From the NCBI GenBank assembly GCA_015904045.1, contig JABMDG010000071.1:33948-44371 (forward strand): 10,424 bases of DNA, in the 5' to 3' direction. This stretch comes from Nitrospira sp. (lineage in GTDB: Bacteria > Nitrospirota > Nitrospiria > Nitrospirales > Nitrospiraceae). Under the pieces are notes generated by a model that ran no database searches, was not told where the DNA came from, and saw only the letters and a list, made by a program, of their open reading frames with translations. The position numbers and the translations under genes are program-made. Of this stretch, positions 1 through 6,181 are shown in pieces (positions within the stretch are counted from its first letter, which is position 1; the number at the start of each line of letters is the position of its first letter).

Positions 1-564
1 GATTTGCGCCTCATGCACATTGGATATCAGGTAGGACTAGTGGATAGTCAGGCCCGTGACAAATTGGTCGAGAAGAGAGCCGCCATCGATAAGGAAATTG
101 CTCGTCTCAATGGAATGAAACCACGATTGACAGAATCGATCCGTGCAAGGACGATCAGCACGCATCTGCAAGGAGTGTCTCCATCACACACGATCGCGCA
201 CATTCTTCGGAGACAGGAATCGACCTATCACGATCTGCTGCAGGCATTGGAAATAGATGCGCTTGATGACGTTGAGATTATCGATGAGGTTGAGCTTCAG
301 ATTAAGTACGAAGGCTACATCAAGCGACAACTGAGTCAGGTTAACAAATTCAAAAGGTTCGAGCAGAAATACATCCCCGCTGGTTTTCATTACGACAGCG
401 TTCCAGGATTTTCACGGGAAGTTCTTGAAAAGTTTAAGAAAATACGCCCTGAGACGATCGGACAGGCCTCAAGAATATCCGGTGTAACCCCAGCCGCAAT
501 ATCTCTGCTGCTGGTTGCGCTGGAAAAATACAGGCAGCAACCTCCTCAGCAAGTCACTTGCTAG
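1..564 (+). CDS. mnmG: MnmG (GidA), tRNA U34 carboxymethylaminomethyl-modification enzyme, C-terminal part
   Basis: This is the C-terminal 187 residues of the FAD-dependent enzyme that, with MnmE, adds the (carboxymethyl)aminomethyl group to C5 of wobble uridine 34 in certain tRNAs. The 5' end lies outside the window: frame 1 is open from base 1 (D-L-R-L-M...), so the TTG at position 4 is an internal Leu codon and not a start. What is visible matches the family tail: DLRL followed by a GLVD stretch, the IKYEGYI segment, the F..IPAGF/Y....GFSREVLEKF segment, and the end motif RPETIGQASRISGVTPAAISLLL. In the family this helical C-terminus contacts MnmE and tRNA. Full-length family members are roughly 620-630 residues, so the FAD domain is missing only because of the window edge. 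It is followed 67 nt later by rsmG, the classic gidA-gidB order. Confidence 0.95.
   Translation, partial: DLRLMHIGYQVGLVDSQARDKLVEKRAAIDKEIARLNGMKPRLTESIRARTISTHLQGVSPSHTIAHILRRQESTYHDLLQALEIDALDDVEIIDEVELQIKYEGYIKRQLSQVNKFKRFEQKYIPAGFHYDSVPGFSREVLEKFKKIRPETIGQASRISGVTPAAISLLLVALEKYRQQPPQQVTC
548..562. repeat. 7-bp inverted repeat at the mnmG stop codon
   Basis: AGCAAGT-C-ACTTGCT is a perfect dyad with a one-base centre that runs into the mnmG stop (TAG 562-564). No T-run follows, so it does not look like a standard intrinsic terminator. It may be chance or a weak 3'-end hairpin. Confidence 0.3.
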
Positions 565-601
565 CCTTCGCGTCAAATATTCTGTCGTATTGCACAATGT
601 T

Positions 602-624
602 CCTCTTGACCTGACAGAGGTGAT
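602..624 (+). promoter_or_regulatory. Shine-Dalgarno of rsmG with a small stem that includes it
   Basis: AGAGGTGAT (616-624) is a good Shine-Dalgarno placed 7-9 nt before the TTG at 632. This is the main reason for choosing that TTG as the start of rsmG. The first five bases of the SD (AGAGG, 616-620) pair perfectly with CCTCT at 602-606 across a 9-nt loop, so a weak 5-bp stem could partly hide the ribosome site. The pairing is seen in the sequence; any regulatory effect is inference. Confidence 0.45.
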
Positions 625-631
625 CGCGTAA

Positions 632-1327
632 TTGTTCCACGTGGAACAACATGCGCACCTCTCCACACTACTTGAAACATACTCTACTCGCATTGGGGTT
701 CCTCTCAAGACCGAACAATTGAAACAATTCATGATTTATCTTGAAGAGCTTCAGAAGTGGAATCGATCGATCAATTTGACCAGCATCAACTCAGGGGAAG
801 AAATCATCATCAAGCATTTCGTCGATTCATTTTCTTGTTTGACTATCGAGCAGATAAAACATGGGGCAAATCTGCTTGATGTTGGAACAGGTGCAGGATT
901 TCCCGGCATTCCTCTCAAGATCGTGCGACAGGATTTGAACATTACTCTGATCGAGCCAGTGCAAAAGAAAGTTTCATTTCTCTATTTTATCGTTGGACTA
1001 CTCCGTCTTGAACGAGTCAATATTTTCTATGGGACACTTGAGCAATTCATAGCACGCAATTCTATTAATCACTCATTCGACTACGTCACGACACGTGCAC
1101 TAAAATACAACGTTCTTTTACACAAAGGCCCAAGCCTGGTGAATGACCATGGACGAGCCATCCTCTACTTGTCTCATCCAATCAACCCAGCCGAACTTTC
1201 ACATCATTGGTCGGTGGTTACGGAGCAGCAATTTGACCTTCCGATGAATTTCGGCCAGAGATCCATCACGGTCTTATCGATTTCAGGAAGGGGCAGCTCA
1301 AATGTTCCACGTGGAACATTGAACTGA
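632..1327 (+). CDS. rsmG: RsmG (GidB), 16S rRNA m7G527 methyltransferase
   Basis: A SAM-dependent methyltransferase that N7-methylates G527 in the 530 loop of 16S rRNA; loss gives low-level streptomycin resistance in well-studied bacteria. The 231-residue product has the family N-terminus ([16 protein letters not shown], about 37-52), the Rossmann SAM-binding loop [15 protein letters not shown] (81-95), and an acidic strand end LIEP (106-109). It also has the conserved VTTRAL segment (152-157). Start: TTG 632 has a good SD (AGAGGTGAT); GTG 641 is the only close in-frame alternative. The gene is bracketed by parS palindromes, so its first codons and its last ones (NVPRGTLN, 224-231) are dictated by ParB-binding DNA. 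It is visibly A+T-richer than genes later in the window. ParB bound at site 1 could in principle affect its expression, which is inference. Confidence 0.95.
   Translation: MFHVEQHAHLSTLLETYSTRIGVPLKTEQLKQFMIYLEELQKWNRSINLTSINSGEEIIIKHFVDSFSCLTIEQIKHGANLLDVGTGAGFPGIPLKIVRQDLNITLIEPVQKKVSFLYFIVGLLRLERVNIFYGTLEQFIARNSINHSFDYVTTRALKYNVLLHKGPSLVNDHGRAILYLSHPINPAELSHHWSVVTEQQFDLPMNFGQRSITVLSISGRGSSNVPRGTLN
633..648. promoter_or_regulatory. parS: parS site 1 (ParB-binding centromere)
   Basis: TGTTCCACGTGGAACA is a perfect 16-bp palindrome (18 bp with the flanking T and A). It matches the Bacillus parS consensus TGTTTCACGTGAAACA at 14 of 16 positions, the two changes being symmetrical, and it has the CCACGTGG centre known from pseudomonad parS. 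It overlaps the rsmG start codon (632-634) and encodes its first residues FHVEQ. The cognate parB lies about 1.5 kb downstream, which supports a functional site. Confidence 0.92.
1303..1318. promoter_or_regulatory. parS: parS site 2 (ParB-binding centromere)
   Basis: A second exact copy of TGTTCCACGTGGAACA, extended to a 20-bp perfect palindrome (1301-1320) by flanking AA/TT. It lies inside the final rsmG codons, 37 bp before the parA start and 670 bp (centre to centre) from site 1. ParB binding here could influence parAB expression as well as segregation; that regulatory role is inference. Confidence 0.92.
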
Positions 1328-1355
1328 CGCAGGTACACTGGAAAACCCGGTTGTC

Positions 1356-2132
1356 ATGAAAAGAGTCATTGCCGTTGCAAATCAAAAAGGCGGAGTAGGA
1401 AAAACGACTACAGCGGTCAATCTCGCGGCGGCTGTTGCGTTAGAAGGCCTGTCCGTTCTTCTCATTGACCTGGATCCTCAAGGGAATGCGACCAGTGGTC
1501 TCGGAATCGATCCTCGATCATTGAAGGAAACAACATATAACTGCCTGATTAAAAGCGCAAAGTCAGAGCGTGTCTGTGTGCGAACCTCTGTTCATGGGCT
1601 CACGATCTTACCGGCAAATGCGGATCTTGCTGGAGCTGAAATTGAACTGGTAAACGTTGCAGGGCGCGAGGGCCATCTCAGGGATGTGATTGGAGAAGCG
1701 GCTGACAAATATGAGGTTATTTTTGTTGACTGCCCGCCTGCCCTGGGAATTCTTACAATCAATGCTCTGACGGCTGCTCATTCGGTACTCATTCCAGTTC
1801 AATGCGAGTATTACGCGATGGAAGGCCTCACACGGCTTCTCGGAAGTATAGATCGAGTGCGTCAGTCTTTCAATCCAAGCCTCTGCCTTGAAGGCATCGT
1901 GTTGACCATGTTTGATTCGCGCAATACGTTGGCTCGTCAGGTTGCAGAGCAAGTACGATCCCATTTCATGGACAAGGTCTATCGGACGGTTATCCCTCGG
2001 AATGTGGCATTGGCGGAAGCGCCCAGTTATGGACGTCCCTGCCTGTTGTATAACGCGGCATCAGCTGGCTCACAGGCCTATGTTGCCCTAGCTAAGGAGT
2101 TTCTAGACCATGGAAAAGAAAGCGCTCGGTAA
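1356..2132 (+). CDS. parA: ParA (Soj), chromosome-partitioning ATPase
   Basis: A deviant-Walker ATPase that binds nucleoid DNA as an ATP dimer and drives separation of ParB-parS complexes. The 258 residues carry the signature-lysine Walker A KGGVGKTT (11-18; signature Lys11, P-loop Lys16), the Walker A' strand [11 protein letters not shown] (34-44), and Walker B VIFVDCPP (121-128). A helical C-terminal half follows. There is no N-terminal DNA-binding helix-turn-helix; the protein begins directly at the P-loop strand, as in chromosomal (type Ib-like, Soj) ParA proteins and unlike large plasmid ParA. The start is ATG 1356; only a weak purine-rich GGAAAA precedes it. It lies 28 nt after rsmG and overlaps parB by 23 nt, so translational coupling with parB is likely. 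Confidence 0.97.
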   Translation: MKRVIAVANQKGGVGKTTTAVNLAAAVALEGLSVLLIDLDPQGNATSGLGIDPRSLKETTYNCLIKSAKSERVCVRTSVHGLTILPANADLAGAEIELVNVAGREGHLRDVIGEAADKYEVIFVDCPPALGILTINALTAAHSVLIPVQCEYYAMEGLTRLLGSIDRVRQSFNPSLCLEGIVLTMFDSRNTLARQVAEQVRSHFMDKVYRTVIPRNVALAEAPSYGRPCLLYNAASAGSQAYVALAKEFLDHGKESAR

Positions 2133-2958
2133 AGGACTCGATGCTCTCTTGCCGTCTGCAGTTGTGAGCCAGACGGTTGAGTCGGGAGACGTCCAGTACA
2201 TCAGAATTGAGGATATTGTGCCCAATCGGTACCAGCCTCGGCAGAATTTTGCCCCGGGAGAGCTAGCGGAATTGACTGCTTCTATCAAGGAAAGCGGCGT
2301 TCTGCAGCCGATCATGGTGCGCCGTAAGGGTGATGGAATCTATGAACTGATCGCCGGGGAGCGGCGGTGGCGCGCGTCAAAGGAAGCTGGACTGAAAACG
2401 ATCCAGGCCGTGGTCAGAAATTGCGGTGATCAAGAGGCCCTGTTAATTGCCATGGTCGAAAATCTTCAGCGTGAAGATCTCAACCCAATGGAGGTCGCCA
2501 GAGCCTATTCGCGGATGATGAACGAATTTGGTCTCACACAGGACGTAATTGCACAGCGAGTTGGGTGCGATCGATCTTCCGTCGCCAATGTTGTTCGCCT
2601 GACACACCTCCACCCGGAAGTGCAAGAATTAGTTGAGACCGGCACTCTATCTGCTGGACACGCAAAAGCCCTGCTTGGCCTCGAATCTCCTGAAAGTCAG
2701 ATGCGCGTATCGAAGATCGTGGCATCTCAAGGACTTTCTGTAAGAGAGACAGAAAAACTCGTTCATTCTTCAGTAGTTGGAAGGAAACGTCATCGAGTAT
2801 TGGTTCGAAACTCGGAGTGTCACGCGCTTGAAGAACGATTGCAGAAGAGATTCGGGACTAAAGTCACCATTCACCCAAAAAGACGAGGCGGGAAAATCAT
2901 CCTTCACTATTTCTCTGCCCAAGAGTTAGAAGGTGTTCTCGAAAGGTTACTGTCGTGA
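2110..2958 (+). CDS. parB: ParB (Spo0J), parS-binding CTPase clamp
   Basis: A centromere-binding protein that loads at parS, hydrolyses CTP, and slides and spreads as a DNA clamp; partner of ParA. The 282 residues show the [10 protein letters not shown]-terminus (6-14; the region that usually stimulates ParA ATPase) and the IVPNRYQPR segment (36-44). CTP-binding motifs GERRWRA (83-89) and [12 protein letters not shown] (117-128) follow, then a helix-turn-helix (about 142-164, [21 protein letters not shown]) that reads parS. A basic linker (225-229, RKRHR) leads to a C-terminal dimerisation domain ending in LERLLS. The start ATG 2110 is preceded by AAGGAGT (2094-2100) at good spacing and lies inside the end of parA. 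Two exact parS sites lie upstream in the same cluster, so a complete parABS system is present. Confidence 0.97.
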   Translation: MEKKALGKGLDALLPSAVVSQTVESGDVQYIRIEDIVPNRYQPRQNFAPGELAELTASIKESGVLQPIMVRRKGDGIYELIAGERRWRASKEAGLKTIQAVVRNCGDQEALLIAMVENLQREDLNPMEVARAYSRMMNEFGLTQDVIAQRVGCDRSSVANVVRLTHLHPEVQELVETGTLSAGHAKALLGLESPESQMRVSKIVASQGLSVRETEKLVHSSVVGRKRHRVLVRNSECHALEERLQKRFGTKVTIHPKRRGGKIILHYFSAQELEGVLERLLS

Positions 2959-3009
2959 CGGATCGTGCCGTTTCTGAGTCCAGTACAATACCGTGAATGA
3001 ACATAGAGG

Positions 3010-3037
3010 TTGATTTTTTCATCATTGAGGCTACAAT
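3010..3037 (+). promoter_or_regulatory. Predicted sigma70-type promoter upstream of the first bactofilin
   Basis: TTGATT (3010-3015; 4/6 to TTGACA) is followed after 16 nt by TACAAT (3032-3037; 5/6 to TATAAT). It lies in the 171-bp gap between parB and the bactofilin gene, about 90 bp before its start, and would separate the bactofilin unit from parAB. Prediction by eye only. Confidence 0.4.
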
Positions 3038-3062
3038 TGCTTCACGCAGCGACCACAGGCGA

Positions 3063-3075
3063 TGTACACAGTACA
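3063..3075. repeat. Short dyad TGTAC-ACA-GTACA between promoter and bactofilin start
   Basis: A perfect 5-bp inverted repeat with a 3-bp centre, also readable as a GTACAC direct repeat (3064-3069 and 3071-3076). It sits about 25 bp downstream of the predicted -10 box, where an operator could act. No regulator can be named. Confidence 0.25.
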
Positions 3076-3129
3076 CAACCTAGTGTCCTGCTCCACCATC
3101 TTGAAAGCTAGAGTGAGGAGGCTGACCAC

Positions 3130-3552
3130 ATGTGGAAACCGGACAAACAGGACGGAGTTCGTGCCGTATACGACGAGTCTGAGGGGGGGGCCGTGATGAG
3201 CTCAGTATCGTCGAAGATGGAAGCGACGCCGGACGTCAGCGCATTCATCGGAAAGGGTGTCGACTTCAAAGGCACGATTATCTATAACGGAACGGTGCGA
3301 ATTGATGGTTCGCTCGAGGGTGAAGTTCAGACCGATGGTGTTCTCCTGATAGGAGAGGAAGCGGTCCTCAAGGCAAAGGTCACGGCGGGAACCGTCGTGT
3401 GCAAAGGTAAAATTACCGGAGACGTTACTGCGACGGAGAAAATCAGGCTGAGAGCTCCAGCTGTTCTCAACGGAGGAGTGAAAGCGCCGATGTTGTCGAT
3501 TGAGGAGGGAGTTCTGTTCAACGGCACGATTGAAATGACTCACAGCTCGTAG
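3130..3552 (+). CDS. Bactofilin 1 (polymerising cytoskeletal scaffold)
   Basis: Bactofilins form nucleotide-independent filaments from a right-handed beta-helix and act as scaffolds for cell-shape, envelope or chromosome-positioning factors. Residues about 38-136 of this 140-residue protein are the bactofilin core, with the regular beta-helix pattern: GVDFKGTIIYNGTVRIDGSLEG, GVLLIGEEAVLKA, AGTVVCKGKITGDV, MLSIEEGVLFNGTIEM. A 35-residue polar, disordered-looking head precedes it and almost no tail follows. Start ATG 3130 has GAGGAGG (3115-3121) at good spacing; a second in-frame ATG at 3196 would give a core-only form. An eight-G run lies between the two starts. It is the first of two tandem bactofilins, which agree at about half of some 96 aligned positions by eye, and it follows parABS. 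It lacks a membrane span and is presumably cytoplasmic or membrane-peripheral. Confidence 0.92.
   Translation: MWKPDKQDGVRAVYDESEGGAVMSSVSSKMEATPDVSAFIGKGVDFKGTIIYNGTVRIDGSLEGEVQTDGVLLIGEEAVLKAKVTAGTVVCKGKITGDVTATEKIRLRAPAVLNGGVKAPMLSIEEGVLFNGTIEMTHSS
3183..3190 (+). repeat. Homopolymeric G8 tract in the bactofilin 1 head
   Basis: Eight consecutive G bases lie within codons 18-21, between two in-frame ATG codons (3130 and 3196). Such tracts are prone to slippage and also to sequencing indels. A change of length would disrupt only the longer N-terminal form. Confidence 0.5.
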
Positions 3553-3587
3553 AGTCGAGTCGCGGCTCTCGTGTGGTGCATGAGGGA

Positions 3588-3600
3588 CATGCGTCGCATG
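3588..3600. repeat. Dyad CATGCG-T-CGCATG between the bactofilin genes
   Basis: A perfect 6-bp inverted repeat with a single-base centre in the 176-bp gap between the two bactofilin genes. No T-run follows, so it is not a typical intrinsic terminator. It could be a binding site or chance. Nothing else definite was seen in this gap apart from a TATAAA at 3648-3653 with no good -35 partner. Confidence 0.3.
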
Positions 3601-3728
3601 GATCGCGGGGCTTGCTGTACGGGTACTCACTCCTAGGTAATCGTTCCTATAAAGTTTTCAACCGGTCGCTGGTACATCGAGGACAGGGGAACGGCTGCGA
3701 AGACGCTTGAAAGGAGCTTGACCGACTG

Positions 3729-4175
3729 ATGTGGACCATGGGAGAAAAGGCTGCTCACCCTGGAACCGATAACGAGAACGTAACCTTTCTCGGAAAGAGC
3801 GCTCACTTCAAGGGGATCATCCGCTTTAATGGGACCATCCGTGTAGACGGGCGCCTCGAAGGCGAAATCTATACATCCGGCGTATTGATTATTGGCGAGC
3901 ATGCTGTGGTCAAGGGCATCGTGTCGGCAGGAACGGTGATAACCAGCGGGAAGATGAACGGAACTGTGACGGCCGTAGAACAAGTTCAAATTCTCAAGCC
4001 GGGTATCCTGATCGGCGACATTCGTACTCCTGCGATTTCCATCGAAGATGGCTCTCATTTCCATGGAATGTGCGACATGGGCGCCCACAAATGGGTCGAT
4101 GATCAGCCTGGCTCCAACAAGGATATTCACGATCTCGCCACCCATCGCGGGAAAATGCGCGCAGCCGACCTCTAG
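3729..4175 (+). CDS. Bactofilin 2 (polymerising cytoskeletal scaffold)
   Basis: The second bactofilin, 148 residues, with its beta-helix core at about 19-114: HFKGIIRFNGTIRVDGRLEG, GVLIIGEHAVVKG, AGTVITSGKMNGTV, and an AISIEDGSHFHG end cap. Compared with bactofilin 1 it has a shorter head (18 versus about 37 residues) and a longer tail (115-148, rich in Asp, His and Lys) that could be a partner-binding segment. AAGGAG at 3711-3716 lies 12 nt before ATG 3729, slightly far; ATG 3738 (MGEK) is a possible alternative. Both bactofilins begin with Met-Trp, as expected from tandem duplication. mnmA begins 24 nt after its stop and may be co-transcribed. Co-assembly of the two paralogues is plausible by analogy with species that have several bactofilins. 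Confidence 0.92.
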   Translation: MWTMGEKAAHPGTDNENVTFLGKSAHFKGIIRFNGTIRVDGRLEGEIYTSGVLIIGEHAVVKGIVSAGTVITSGKMNGTVTAVEQVQILKPGILIGDIRTPAISIEDGSHFHGMCDMGAHKWVDDQPGSNKDIHDLATHRGKMRAADL

Positions 4176-4199
4176 CCGATTCACGCTGTTCCCGGTACA

Positions 4200-5294
4200 A
4201 TGACTCCCTCTATGAACCGCGCCACCGTTCTGCTCGGCATGAGTGGCGGAGTCGACAGCTCCGTCGCAGCGGCGTTGCTTGTTCGCCAAGGGTATGATGT
4301 CCATGGCGTGACGCTCCAGGTCTGGGAGCATGAAGATGAAGCTGTCGCAGTATCCAAGAAGTGGCAGGAGCGCGGTTGCTGCAAGATCGGGATTGCCAAG
4401 CATGTGGCCAAGATTCTCGACATCCCCCACGAGGTCATCGACACCCGCGAATCATTCAAGAAAGGAGTGATCGACAATTTCCTTCAGTCCTATGCACAGG
4501 GTCTTACGCCCAATCCCTGTGTACGTTGCAATGAACGAGTCAAGATTCAAGGGCTCCTGGCATTGGCGGAATCCCGGGACATTGCTCTCGTTGCGACTGG
4601 TCACTACGTTCGAGTTCACAACGATCACGAAGGGATGGCCCTTCGCCGCTCAGCCGATTTAAAGAAGGATCAAAGCTATTTTTTGTACCGGATCAACCCT
4701 GGGTGGCTGCCGCGGCTGCTCTTCCCGGTCGGCAACATGCAAAAGGCGGATGTCTGGCTCGAGGCCGAGGCGATGGGCCTCCCCGTCGATGAGCTCAAGG
4801 AAAGCCAGGAAATTTGCTTTGTCAGCCACGGCGACTATCGCACGTTCCTTGAGAAGGAAAGTCCCGAAGCGAAGAGGCCCGGTACCTTCGTGGACCAAAC
4901 CGGCTCTCCGTTGGGTCAGCATGAGGGGATCGCATTCTATACCCCGGGGCAGCGACGAGGGTTAGGCGTTGCGACCGGCCGTCGTCTGTATGTGCAGCAC
5001 GTTCAACCGGCGACGAATACTGTCGTCCTTGGTCCAGAAGAGACGCTCTACAAAGACCACTGTAAAGTTGCAGATCTCAATCTCTTTACCCCGTCTTTGC
5101 TCCATGCGACGACCGAGGTTGCGGTGAAGGTCCGCTACGCCACACCGGCTGTGAATGCCACCCTCCAGCCGATTCACCCTTCCGCGTTACGAATCCAATT
5201 CCATGAGCCCCAACGGGCGCTCAGCCCAGGACAGTCCGCTGTGTTCTATTGCAATGATAAGGTGCTGGGGGGCGGCATTATTCAGCCATTCTGA
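4200..5294 (+). CDS. mnmA: MnmA (TrmU), tRNA-specific 2-thiouridylase
   Basis: An ATP-dependent enzyme that activates and thiolates C2 of wobble U34 in tRNA Lys/Glu/Gln, taking persulfide sulfur from a cysteine desulfurase relay. The 364 residues have the PP-loop SGGVDSS (15-21), the NPCVRCN motif with catalytic Cys107 (105-111), the TGHY motif (133-136), and KDQSYFLYR (156-164). The second catalytic cysteine is Cys206 in ESQEICFV (201-208). The C-terminal beta domains include GQRRGLGVA and the closing GGGII. Length is normal and all catalytic residues are present. Start ATG 4200 has no clear SD; ATG 4212 is an in-frame alternative. It lies 24 nt after bactofilin 2. It acts on the same nucleoside as MnmG, whose gene lies about 3.6 kb upstream. 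Confidence 0.97.
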   Translation: MTPSMNRATVLLGMSGGVDSSVAAALLVRQGYDVHGVTLQVWEHEDEAVAVSKKWQERGCCKIGIAKHVAKILDIPHEVIDTRESFKKGVIDNFLQSYAQGLTPNPCVRCNERVKIQGLLALAESRDIALVATGHYVRVHNDHEGMALRRSADLKKDQSYFLYRINPGWLPRLLFPVGNMQKADVWLEAEAMGLPVDELKESQEICFVSHGDYRTFLEKESPEAKRPGTFVDQTGSPLGQHEGIAFYTPGQRRGLGVATGRRLYVQHVQPATNTVVLGPEETLYKDHCKVADLNLFTPSLLHATTEVAVKVRYATPAVNATLQPIHPSALRIQFHEPQRALSPGQSAVFYCNDKVLGGGIIQPF

Positions 5295-5342
5295 GACACC
5301 CCGGCTCAAAGCCAATCATCGTCCTCCGCGCGACTCCTTCCC

Positions 5343-5370
5343 TTGACTTGCTGCCGGATCTTCGTATAGC
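5343..5370 (+). promoter_or_regulatory. Predicted sigma70-type promoter for the tat gene pair
   Basis: TTGACT (5343-5348; 5/6 to consensus) is followed after 16 nt by TATAGC (5365-5370; 4/6). It lies in the 135-bp gap after mnmA, about 60 bp before the first tatA-like start. Prediction by eye. Confidence 0.45.
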
Positions 5371-5429
5371 CTGCCGACTGGCCATGGTAAGGTCTTTGAC
5401 CTCATTGCTCTGACTTTTTGAGGTGTTCC

Positions 5430-5708
5430 ATGTTCGGTTCATTTGGATGGATGGAATTGATGCTGATCTTGGTCATTGTATTGATCATTTTCGGCGCAGG
5501 CAAACTCCCTCAGTTGGGTGAAGGCCTAGGGAAAGCCATCAAAGGGTTTAAGAAAACGGTTCATGAGGCTGATGCCATCGATGTCACGCCGGCGGACCAA
5601 CCTCAACCAGCCCAGGCCACCACATCCGCTCAGGTCACTGCACAACCGGGAACGACGCCCCCATCTGCCGCGCAACCCGCGCCATCCGGGCAAGTGAAAC
5701 AAGGGTAA
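5430..5708 (+). CDS. tatA: TatA-family twin-arginine translocase subunit, Pro/Ala/Gln-rich tail
   Basis: TatA oligomerises at TatBC to form the passage for folded twin-arginine substrates across the inner membrane. The 92-residue product begins [10 protein letters not shown], with the polar Glu9 of the family, and has one membrane span (about 8-22). It then has the hinge [10 protein letters not shown] (21-30) and an amphipathic helix [13 protein letters not shown] (32-44). The last 45 residues are low-complexity Pro, Ala, Gln and Thr. The start is ATG 5430 with GAGGTG just upstream (spacing about 4 nt); an upstream in-frame TTG at 5418 overlaps that SD and is unlikely. A second TatA-like gene begins 72 nt after the stop. 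No TatC lies in the window. TatA rather than TatB is favoured by the short hinge-helix and KLPQLG pattern. Confidence 0.9.
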   Translation: MFGSFGWMELMLILVIVLIIFGAGKLPQLGEGLGKAIKGFKKTVHEADAIDVTPADQPQPAQATTSAQVTAQPGTTPPSAAQPAPSGQVKQG

Positions 5709-5780
5709 TGCCCTGTACGCTGTGTGACGAATCGGGCATGTAAAATTGCCTCTATCACGCGCACAAACCGGTTGCACACT

Positions 5781-6074
5781 ATGTTTGGATTGGGAGCTGG
5801 CGAAATTCTCATCATTCTGGTGATCGCCTTTCTTCTGTTTGGACCCAAACAGTTGCCGGAAGTAGGACGACAGGTCGGAAAAGCTTTCAAAGGATTCAAA
5901 GATGCCGCAGAAGATCTCCGAAAAACTGTTGAGCCTGAACTCAATATGATTCAGCAAGAAGTCAAAATGGCCGAACAAGATTTCCAAGCTTCCATGAAAG
6001 AAACCGAAGAAGAAATCAATGCCGCAACCAACCAGACCGAGGACAAATCCAGCAGCCAGCCCGGCCAGATCTGA
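5781..6074 (+). CDS. tatA: Second TatA/TatB-like translocase subunit, with a long charged helix
   Basis: A 97-residue single-span protein: MFGLGAGEILIILVIAFLL (span about 6-19, Glu8), hinge FGPKQLPEVGR (20-30), amphipathic helix VGKAFKGFKDAAEDL (32-46). A long charged, probably helical region follows (47-82, EPELNMIQQEVKMAEQDF...), then a polar end. The FGPKQLPEVGR hinge is TatA/E-like, but the extended helix after it resembles TatB, so this may fill the TatB role in a pair with the upstream gene. The start is taken as ATG 5781, where the family N-terminus begins. The frame is open from a GTG at 5724, but those 19 codons resemble no Tat sequence. No strong SD precedes 5781. Confidence 0.88.
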   Translation: MFGLGAGEILIILVIAFLLFGPKQLPEVGRQVGKAFKGFKDAAEDLRKTVEPELNMIQQEVKMAEQDFQASMKETEEEINAATNQTEDKSSSQPGQI

Positions 6075-6181
6075 CCGTGTCTCATGCACTCCCTTTATAA
6101 GCGGAGATTTCTAGACCACGGAAAGTCCCGTTATGCGACCTTCCTGTATTCGTTGACCCTCACAGCCAAGGACAGAGACTC

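Noticed and set aside
548..620. Intrinsic terminator between mnmG and rsmG
   Set aside because: The dyads at 548-562 and 602-620 lack a following T-run; the second overlaps the rsmG SD and fits better as a local structure.
1..3130. Replication origin (oriC) near gidA-gidB-parAB
   Set aside because: No cluster of TTATNCACA-type DnaA boxes and no long AT-rich stretch was seen; the only gap above 150 bp here (2959-3129) holds just a promoter-like element and a small dyad.
3202..3630. 142-codon minus-strand frame opposite bactofilin 1
   Set aside because: It is antisense to a strong bactofilin domain; no RBS and no recognisable sequence.
3633..4430. Long minus-strand open frame (265 codons) opposite bactofilin 2 and the mnmA start
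   Set aside because: It is antisense to two clearly recognised genes, shows no recognisable motif, and its composition is that of a reading-frame shadow.
5724..5780. Upstream GTG start for the second TatA-like protein
   Set aside because: The added 19 residues do not resemble Tat N-termini; the family sequence starts exactly at ATG 5781.
5526..6089. Minus-strand frames opposite the two tat genes
   Set aside because: The plus strand encodes two recognisable TatA-like proteins in order; the Phe-rich complement is a shadow of Glu/Lys codons.
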